A DNA stretch of 45,984 nt, taken from Prosthecobacter sp. GTDB taxonomy: Bacteria; Verrucomicrobiota; Verrucomicrobiia; Verrucomicrobiales; Verrucomicrobiaceae. Shown piece after piece: positions 41,001 to 45,984 of the stretch. Position 1 is the first letter of the stretch, and every line of letters begins with the position of its first letter. The DNA is taken from assembly GCF_014879935.1 (NCBI RefSeq), contig NZ_JACSRD010000100.1:1-45984 (forward strand), in the 5' to 3' direction. Below the pieces are notes generated by a model. It did not search any database, had not been told where the DNA came from, and was given only the letters and a program-made list of their open reading frames with translations. Both the position numbers and the translations under genes were made by a program.

Positions 41001-41814
41001 CGTGCTGCTGAATCCCGCCGACACCCAGGCCATCACCGCAGGCGATGACGCCACCGCGCAGGTCTGGTGGCTGCCCATCTTCAAGCCCGCCGGCCCGCCC
41101 ATGCGCCACGAGGCCGCCATCCAGCACCTCGTGCTCAGTGTCGATGGCAAACGCCTCGCCACCGGCTCCCTCGACAACACCGCCCGCGTCTGGGAAACCG
41201 CCACCGGAGCCCCCGTGACTGCTCCTTTGCGCCATGGTGACCGTGCCATGGAGGACACCGGCATCCTCGTGGCCCTCACGCCCGATGCGCGGCACCTCGT
41301 CACCACTGGCTCTCACGATCTCACCGCCCGCGTCTGGGACATCGCGACGGGCCGCGAACAAATCACGCCGCTCTACCTCAACGCCCGCGGACGTTCCCTC
41401 GCCATCAATGGTGACGGCTCCTGGTTCGCCGTAGGCGACGACGCCGGAGCCACCCGCGTGGGCGAACTCGCCACCGGCCGCCTTTTGCTCCATCTGCCCG
41501 CCAGCGGCCTCATTGATGCTGTCGCTTTCCATTCCGACAGCAACCGCCTCCTCGGCCTGCGCACCGGAGGCCCGCCGATCCTGTGGAATCTGCCCCGCCT
41601 CACCGCGCCACTGCCCGAATGGTTCCTTCGGTTCGCCGAAACGTGGTTCGGCCGCCGCTTCAACGATCAGAACGTCCTCGAATCCGTGCCCTACGCCCAC
41701 TTTGAGCAAGCCCGCGCAGCGGCCCGCCAGCCTCCGCCCGACACAGACAAAACAATCGCCGCCTGGGCCGCCTGGCTCACCTCCGATCCTGCGAAGAATT
41801 TGCTGCCGCCGTGA
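38053..41814 (+). CDS. Membrane Ser/Thr protein kinase with WD40 repeats
   Basis: This 1253-residue protein starts with a zinc-ribbon-like CPTCGKPL...CPAC (13-32). The Hanks-type kinase domain (about 66-375) is complete: GEGGFGEV (73-80), K96, HRDLKPSN (187-194), DFGIA (212-216) and GTPEYMSPEQA. One membrane helix lies near 388-410 (AAGIILTASSLIAAAFVSQR). The outer part is a WD40 propeller (about 475-1210) with strands such as ARVFSTRSGEA, VRFWDLRR, ARVWETATGA and ARVWDIATGR. The layout suggests a receptor-like kinase controlling the sigma factor encoded just upstream. Stop codons here and in the FAD gene converge 22 bases apart. Confidence 0.93.
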   Translation: MSTQAATVASAICPTCGKPLPADAREQLCPACVAARMFESVFSDVAETDETSVGFGDNGTRCIGPYELRDRLGEGGFGEVFKAEQLRPVRRIVALKVLKPGMDTRQVIARFEAERQALALMDHPGIARVFDAGATEEGRPYFVMEYVPGQALSTFCEEHHPALRDRLLIFLQVCDAVHHAHQKGVIHRDLKPSNIIVVRGEQGGEPVVKLIDFGIARALSQTLTERTLLTRFHHVLGTPEYMSPEQAVSGGVDVDVRSDVYSLGVVLYELLTGTTPFRPTLGTPVSEAELLRRQREEDPPRPSTRVGTSEGPATSRVALVLRKNAARSLRGELDWIVLKALMKERDRRYASAGALAEDVRAYLEHRPVTARPPSTLYQLVKFTRRHRAMAAGIILTASSLIAAAFVSQRMAVKAETARAEAESAQQRMREVYSQADFRMAEELMASERASDAVAHLCRSLRTNPANTAAATRLIATLASVSTPQVLRAPLQHPTTVMAMRMTKDEQHIVTHCSDGHLWLWTTPFGNEPRLKLPFPYIEALDLSPDGQWLGGMATTNRLTVWRIADGQKQLHLDAALPGNDARWPALAFMADQVIAANASGHLAAWDLASGKQRWMVKTADWLQRAPGGLPSLRVTKIAVCPAGSGRIAAGLNDARIVLLDASGSLLALLNVVRDKLPNGITQLVWSPDGTQLALGTARGNVALWDVAKNTAIGRTPRHVREVHAIRFSPDGLRFATASYDNTARVFSTRSGEALSEFLLHGDDLYDAVFSPDGQTLATASRDMLVRLWAWNSDPSVSQPVPLAHTRSPNAIVFADQGRTLITSARDGLVRFWDLRRTLGPEAAVHRLRQSLIPAKAARARLFPAAGSQTTATGTSLRAAQHLHDQADKPWHQHAGGDPARLAVSGDDSTLVSWNGADLQAWQVKTGAALGPPIELPARIQTAALSHDGTLALLGHENGLLTLLQTASGKTLASRAGHRGRVNRVLLNPADTQAITAGDDATAQVWWLPIFKPAGPPMRHEAAIQHLVLSVDGKRLATGSLDNTARVWETATGAPVTAPLRHGDRAMEDTGILVALTPDARHLVTTGSHDLTARVWDIATGREQITPLYLNARGRSLAINGDGSWFAVGDDAGATRVGELATGRLLLHLPASGLIDAVAFHSDSNRLLGLRTGGPPILWNLPRLTAPLPEWFLRFAETWFGRRFNDQNVLESVPYAHFEQARAAARQPPPDTDKTIAAWAAWLTSDPAKNLLPP

Positions 41815-41836
41815 GCGTCATCAGACCCGGCTGCAG

Positions 41837-43510
41837 TCAGCGGTGCCACACCAGCACTTGGCCGTCCTTTTCCAACCGCAGTTTCAGCTTCGCATAGTCC
41901 ACATCCTGCACCGAGACACCCTCCTCAATCGCCTGCACCGCGGCCGTCGCTGCGCTCTGACTGGTACACATGAAAACAGGCTCCATGCGAATGCTGCTGA
42001 AGGCTGTGTGGCTGGCGCTGAGTGCGAAGGTGACGAGCAGATTCTCGCACTCGCTCTTCTTCGGCAGGATGGCGTCGTAGCCGATCGGATAAGGCGGCGC
42101 TCCATCGCGTCCTCCGGCTGTCTTGCCCTCGCGCGTCACCACGCCGTCCTTCACGATGCGGCGGATCTCGTGCGTGTCCGTGCCGTAGCTGCCGAGGCTG
42201 ACGCATTTCGGCGCAACCTTCAGGCCAAACGTGTGATGCTCCGTCAGCACGAGGTCGCTGACCATGCGCCGGGCCTCACGCACATAGATTTGATGAGGCC
42301 AGCCGCCGTTGTCGGTGAACTCGTCCTTCGGCAGACCGAAGCGCTGCATGTCCTTGCGCACCTTTTCCGGCACGCGTGAGTCGGTGGCGAGGAAGTGCAG
42401 CAGGCCGCGATGGTAGTTCTCATGCTGCTTCGCGATCTTCTCGCGCTCGGCATACGAGGCCTCCGGCCAGGCCCACGAAGCACCGGGCAGGTTCCCGCCG
42501 AAGGTGGCCGTGTTGAAATCCCACTTGTCATTCGGCAGCGGATCGTGCTTGGAAAACCAGCGCAGGTCCATGTCGTCGCCGTTGGCGATGCAGGCCTCGA
42601 TGAATCGCACCACGATCTCGTAGCGTTTGGGATCATAGTCCGACGGTGGCGTGATGGGAATCATGTTCGCCGGGTTCGTCGTCAGGCAGAGCCTGTAGCA
42701 GTAGGCCTGGACTCCTGGAGCAGGATCACCGGGCGTGCCTGGCTCGCCTTCATTGATCAATGGCAGCAGTCCGCTCTTTGGATCACCTTTCACGACATAA
42801 GGATCGAGCGGAAAGTCGCGATCCCACGCGCCGAGGCCATTTTTCAGGCGTCCAGTCGGCCCCGGCTGCTCAAACCCGGTGCGCGGCAGAAACCTCTCAT
42901 TGTAATGAATGCCGTTGTAGGTCTCGCCATACTTCGCGTTGCCCTCGCGCATGATCGTGTAGCTCACACCGGCCTTCGCCATCAAATCGCCCTCGTAGGT
43001 GCAGTCGATGAACATCTTCGCGCGAAACACGGTGCCATCTTCCGTCACGAATTCGGTGATACGCGCACCCTCTTTCTTCACAGACGCCAAGCGTGCCATG
43101 ACATGCACCTTCACGCCCGCTTCCTTCGCCATGTCAGTGAAGACCTGCTCCGCCTTGTGTGGTTCGATGGCATACGCCCCGCCCGTGGCCGGCCCGCCGC
43201 CCTTGCTCTCGAACGGCTTGTCCCACGCCAGTGTCACGCCCACCGTGGCTGCCAGCTTGGTGAAATACTCACGCGCGATGCCGCCAACGGAACGCGGATC
43301 GCCAATGTCCACCGCACTGAGCCCGCCGCTCGTCATCCCGCCGAGATGCCGTCCCGGCTCCGCAATCACCACCGACTTCCCCATCCGGGCCGCCTGCACC
43401 GCCGCCGCCACGCCACCGGAGGTGCCGCCATAGACACACACGTCCGATTCCACCACCGCGGCAGCGGCAAGTGACGACAGGAGGGCAAGGGCGGACAGAA
43501 GAGTCTTCAT
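41837..43510 (-). CDS. Exported FAD-dependent oxidoreductase (third paralogue)
   Basis: The ATG at 43510 gives a 557-residue protein with a signal peptide (MKTLLSALALLSSLAAAAVV); a start at 43537 adds nine residues before it and is less likely. The FAD motif is SDVCVYGGTSGGVAAAV, then HLGGMTSGGLS and IDCTYEGDLMAKAG. The family is the same FAD_oxidored type as the genes at 10524 and 21855, but it is more distant: the loop after HLGGMTSGG differs and there is an extra segment with AYAIEPHKAEQ. It follows the glycosidase-like gene by 45 bases on the same strand, so again an FAD oxidoreductase is paired with an exported carbohydrate-related protein. Confidence 0.88.
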   Translation of the reverse strand: MKTLLSALALLSSLAAAAVVESDVCVYGGTSGGVAAAVQAARMGKSVVIAEPGRHLGGMTSGGLSAVDIGDPRSVGGIAREYFTKLAATVGVTLAWDKPFESKGGGPATGGAYAIEPHKAEQVFTDMAKEAGVKVHVMARLASVKKEGARITEFVTEDGTVFRAKMFIDCTYEGDLMAKAGVSYTIMREGNAKYGETYNGIHYNERFLPRTGFEQPGPTGRLKNGLGAWDRDFPLDPYVVKGDPKSGLLPLINEGEPGTPGDPAPGVQAYCYRLCLTTNPANMIPITPPSDYDPKRYEIVVRFIEACIANGDDMDLRWFSKHDPLPNDKWDFNTATFGGNLPGASWAWPEASYAEREKIAKQHENYHRGLLHFLATDSRVPEKVRKDMQRFGLPKDEFTDNGGWPHQIYVREARRMVSDLVLTEHHTFGLKVAPKCVSLGSYGTDTHEIRRIVKDGVVTREGKTAGGRDGAPPYPIGYDAILPKKSECENLLVTFALSASHTAFSSIRMEPVFMCTSQSAATAAVQAIEEGVSVQDVDYAKLKLRLEKDGQVLVWHR

Positions 43511-43555
43511 GAGGTTGGTCGGTTTGAGACGAACCAACCGCGCCTGCCTTGCTGG

Positions 43556-45139
43556 TCAAGGCGTGTGACCACTCGCCAGATCGACAAAGATCACGGAGCA
43601 TGGATCTCCCGAGGTTTGCGTGACTTCGAGGCTATTTTTGCCTTCGCGCAGCATGGGGGCCGGAATCTGCCATGCGCGCAGTTCCTCCGGCTTGCCCAGC
43701 ATGGAGGGATAGGGCACGGCAAAGGGCTCGGAAACGTCATTGGTCGCAGAGAGCGGCTCTCCATTGAAAACGGCGGTCCACTCGCTGCCCGCGAGGCTCC
43801 TGTCGGTTTGAATCCGGACTCGGGCTTCACCGCGAGGCGCGGCAAGATCGAAGTTGAACTTCGCGGGCTTGTTCAGCTCGATTTTGCGTGGCACTGGCAG
43901 CGGTCTGGCGCCCGGCGAACGCCACCCGGAGGCTATGAACCAGTGCTGTGGCTCCTTCGCCAGCGTTTGCGGTTCTCGCAGAGCCTTCAGTGCCTCAAAC
44001 GGAGGCTCACCGAACTCGCCGCGGCCTTCGCCTCGGCCGTGCGGGCGATAGTAGGCGAAGTTGAAGAGGCTGATGCCATCGGCACCGCGACCATACGCGA
44101 GATGCGCGCTCGTGTGCAAATGCTCGCGGGTGGCACGGCGGAAGGGAAACACGTCGTAACCGGCCTGCACTTTGTCGCCTTTCCAGATCGTGTGACAGAG
44201 TTCGAAGTAGAGCGTCGCACCGGTGGTCATTTTCCGAATCGCGGCGAGATCGTGCTGCTGGGTGGTGAAGTAGTGCGCGGAGGCGTTCACCATGTCGAGA
44301 CCGGTGGCGACGAGAGCTTTGAGATCGAGACCGAGTTCGTCCAAAGCGGGCAAGTAGCACGGAACACGGGCGCAGAGCCATTTTTTCGGCCCGAGGAGCT
44401 TTCGCACGTCTTGGACGAAGTTCGTCATGATGACGCGTCGTTGCTCGATGGGCGTTTCGGGGCGGAAGTAGCTGTAAAAGCGCAGGAAATCGAGTTCGAG
44501 GCCGTCGAGGTCGTAGTTCTCGATGAGCTCGCGGAGCATGGCGAGCTTTTGCGCCCGCACTTCGGGCTCCGCCCAGTTCAAAACGAGGTCTGCACCGCGC
44601 AGCGAGCCCGGCTTGATGCGGTGCTCGGAATGCTCGGCATACCAGCGGGTGACGCTCATGCCGATGCTGCTGCCCGGCTTGTCACCGGGCTTCGGATCGA
44701 CGAACTCCTTGTGATGCGCGTCGTTCATTCGCAGCGAGACGAAAGCCGCTTGTCCCTTGGAGCGGCAGCGGTCGATGAAGCGTTGCACGATGTCGCCACC
44801 ATTCAGCACGAACTGGCTGAACGAATCCGGTTTCTGCCCATAGCGCTGTTTGATCCACGCAAAGTGCTCTTTCAGGTCGATCACTTTGCTCGGCCACAGC
44901 GGCACCACGCCGAGCCCCGGCTGGAGAAAGTGCGCATCCACCAAGCCAGCGACCTCATCAATTGACGCATCGAGCATCTCCGGCCGAAACGGCTCCCGGG
45001 CGGCATGAAAGGGACTCACGCACGAGGTGATATTCGTGAGGTCATTGCTGTAGATCACCCGAAACGGCGCTTTGCGCGGCGCATCCACCGCCAGCAGCGG
45101 CGTGGCGGCGAGAGTGTGGATGAAATGGCGGCGCTTCAT
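43556..45139 (-). CDS. Exported TIM-barrel glycosidase-like protein
   Basis: This 527-residue protein begins MKRRHFIHTLAATPLLAV, a Tat-like twin-arginine signal. Residues about 30-390 resemble a TIM-barrel of the GHL10-like (family 10-like glycosyl hydrolase) group, with the strand YDLDGLELDFLRFYSY and a later strand ISLFNFAYYRPHG. Acidic residues in LDGLELD are candidate catalytic residues. The last 120 residues look like a beta-sandwich (RKIELNKPAKFNFDLAAP, then NSLEVTQTSG). It is the first gene of a two-gene operon with the FAD oxidoreductase. Substrate unknown; a glycan from the environment or the cell envelope is likely. Confidence 0.75.
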   Translation of the reverse strand: MKRRHFIHTLAATPLLAVDAPRKAPFRVIYSNDLTNITSCVSPFHAAREPFRPEMLDASIDEVAGLVDAHFLQPGLGVVPLWPSKVIDLKEHFAWIKQRYGQKPDSFSQFVLNGGDIVQRFIDRCRSKGQAAFVSLRMNDAHHKEFVDPKPGDKPGSSIGMSVTRWYAEHSEHRIKPGSLRGADLVLNWAEPEVRAQKLAMLRELIENYDLDGLELDFLRFYSYFRPETPIEQRRVIMTNFVQDVRKLLGPKKWLCARVPCYLPALDELGLDLKALVATGLDMVNASAHYFTTQQHDLAAIRKMTTGATLYFELCHTIWKGDKVQAGYDVFPFRRATREHLHTSAHLAYGRGADGISLFNFAYYRPHGRGEGRGEFGEPPFEALKALREPQTLAKEPQHWFIASGWRSPGARPLPVPRKIELNKPAKFNFDLAAPRGEARVRIQTDRSLAGSEWTAVFNGEPLSATNDVSEPFAVPYPSMLGKPEELRAWQIPAPMLREGKNSLEVTQTSGDPCSVIFVDLASGHTP

Positions 45140-45140
45140 G

Positions 45141-45220
45141 GGGTGAGTTGGAGTCCAGGCTTTAGCCGACGGTTTGGGGTGTGCGGGAGGTCATTGATCG
45201 GCTAAAGCCTGGACTCCAAC
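45141..45220. repeat. REP-like palindromic repeat, copy 1
   Basis: Two perfect 23-base inverted arms (45147-45169 and 45198-45220, core ggctttagccga / tcggctaaagcc) flank a 28-base spacer. The element lies between the transposase gene (downstream end at 45235) and the glycosidase-like gene start (45139). A similar element on the other side of the transposase (45850-45923) shares most of its sequence in the same orientation. Confidence 0.85.
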
Positions 45221-45234
45221 GTCGGAATTCGCGA

Positions 45235-45840
45235 TCACATTCCTGGATCGTCCCAGCCAGAGCCGTAGCGGTCGATCGGGTAGGTCTTCCACAGGCGCTC
45301 TGCTTCGTCGCGGTTGGTTTCGGAGAGAAAATCAGACGCGCTGGACCAAGGCCAATCCGTCCACTTTTCGACGTAGCCGTGTTTCACGGGGTTGTGATGG
45401 ATGTAATTCACCGTGGCGTGGAAGTGGTCCGTGCTCTTCATCACGGTTTCGACGGCGTTGCACCAGACTTGGCGGCCCCTCGTGTTTTCCTGACCGTTCC
45501 ATTCGAAGGAGCAGCGGCCGTGAAGCCGGCCGAGTCGCTTGAGAAGCATGTTCACCTCGGAAGTGCAGACGAGCGCGTGATAGTGATTCGGCAGCACCAC
45601 CGAGGCAGCGATGCCAATGCTGTGCTCCTGGAGAGCGTCGAGCCACGCTGCGGCGAACGCATTCATGCGCTCCACCGTGTGACCGATATGCGGCCGATGC
45701 TCATAGCAGGCGGCGGTGATCAAGTAATGCCGCTGACCGCTATCGAGATGAGGCGGGCTGTGCGGCGGACGCTTCATCTGCCGACGCCAAGCGAGCGTTG
45801 CGACACGCTCTTCCTCATTGAGTTTTCGCCAGCGATACAT
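45235..45840 (-). CDS. REP-associated tyrosine transposase (RAYT, Y1/IS200-like)
   Basis: This 201-residue protein has the HUH nuclease motif PNHYHAL (H86, H88) and a likely catalytic tyrosine Y146 in VNYIHHNPVKHGYV, followed by the family motif WPWSSASDF. This is the single-domain Y1 group called RAYT, which acts on palindromic REP sequences. Both flanks carry such a palindrome within about 15 bases. The frame is intact, so it may be active. RAYTs are usually single-copy chromosomal genes that drive REP spread rather than autonomous insertion sequences. Confidence 0.93.
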   Translation of the reverse strand: MYRWRKLNEEERVATLAWRRQMKRPPHSPPHLDSGQRHYLITAACYEHRPHIGHTVERMNAFAAAWLDALQEHSIGIAASVVLPNHYHALVCTSEVNMLLKRLGRLHGRCSFEWNGQENTRGRQVWCNAVETVMKSTDHFHATVNYIHHNPVKHGYVEKWTDWPWSSASDFLSETNRDEAERLWKTYPIDRYGSGWDDPGM

Positions 45841-45849
45841 GGGTCGAAT

Positions 45850-45923
45850 GGGTGAGTTGGAGTCTAGGCTTTAGCCGACGGTTTGGCACGTTCGGGATGT
45901 CATTGATCGGCTAAAGCCTAGGC
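45850..45923. repeat. REP-like palindromic repeat, copy 2
   Basis: This copy begins with the same gggtgagttggagt as copy 1 and has perfect 15-base arms (45864-45878 and 45907-45921, ctaggctttagccga / tcggctaaagcctag). One base in each arm differs from copy 1 (ccagg to ctagg, and cctgg to cctag), a compensated change that keeps the pairing. The right arm lacks the outer actccaac present in copy 1, so it is slightly shorter. Confidence 0.85.
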
Positions 45924-45984
45924 AGTGTTTTAAAACCTCAAAAGGCGAGAGAAAGAAGTTGTACTCACGGGTTGGATAACGGAT

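Noticed and set aside
1-45984. CRISPR array, rRNA operon or complete tRNA gene
   Set aside because: No regularly spaced repeats, rRNA sequence or complete tRNA cloverleaf was noticed on reading through the window.

Overview
The window looks like a chromosomal contig of a GC-rich member of the Verrucomicrobiota (Verrucomicrobiaceae or Prosthecobacter type), with Planctomycetota as the main alternative. This is inferred from gene content: secreted sialidase-like and FAD-oxidoreductase pairs, an ECF sigma factor next to a Ser/Thr kinase with WD40 repeats, very large secreted proteins with FN3 and calcium-repeat modules, and a REP-associated transposase. No rRNA gene is present to confirm it. The first 37 bases are a sequencing-library adapter, so the left edge is an artefact and not biology.

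Bases 38-9941 are the right-hand part of an integrated mobile element. It carries a type IV toxin-antitoxin pair (AbiEi/AbiEii) at the left. A minus-strand series follows, in transcription order: tyrosine integrase, an unknown basic protein, a small excisionase-like HTH protein, a 1480-residue replicase and a Bro-N protein. The replicase joins a primase-polymerase, a helicase-like ATPase, a proofreading exonuclease and a family A DNA polymerase in one chain. Next to the integrase lies a 28-base 3' fragment of a tRNA-Gly (9914-9941), which marks the attachment site. The intact tRNA and the other element end should lie to the left, outside the window. By eye the element is less GC-rich than the genes to its right.

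Bases 9995-16691 are host DNA: two tiny membrane proteins, then a tightly packed minus-strand operon for exported proteins (parallel beta-helix protein, beta-propeller glycosidase-like protein, sialidase-like protein, FAD oxidoreductase). Bases 16837-21807 are an accessory block on the plus strand. It holds an unrecognised 206-residue protein with an ART-like N-terminus followed by two small paralogous proteins, a decayed DUF1016 nuclease fragment, and a vWA / PP2C / kinase triad of the TerY-P type. Bases 21855-25346 encode a natural fusion of a sialidase-like domain, a golvesin-like domain and an FAD oxidoreductase. This mirrors the separate neighbouring genes at 10524-13608.

Bases 25487-36511 hold three consecutive genes for giant exported proteins (1353, 1136 and 1177 residues). 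After them come a VapBC-like pair, an ECF sigma factor with its kinase partner, a two-gene minus-strand operon (glycosidase-like protein plus a third FAD oxidoreductase), and a REP-associated tyrosine transposase flanked by two copies of a long palindromic repeat. The window combines a carbohydrate and glycoconjugate scavenging lifestyle with mobile, toxin-antitoxin and probable defence cargo.
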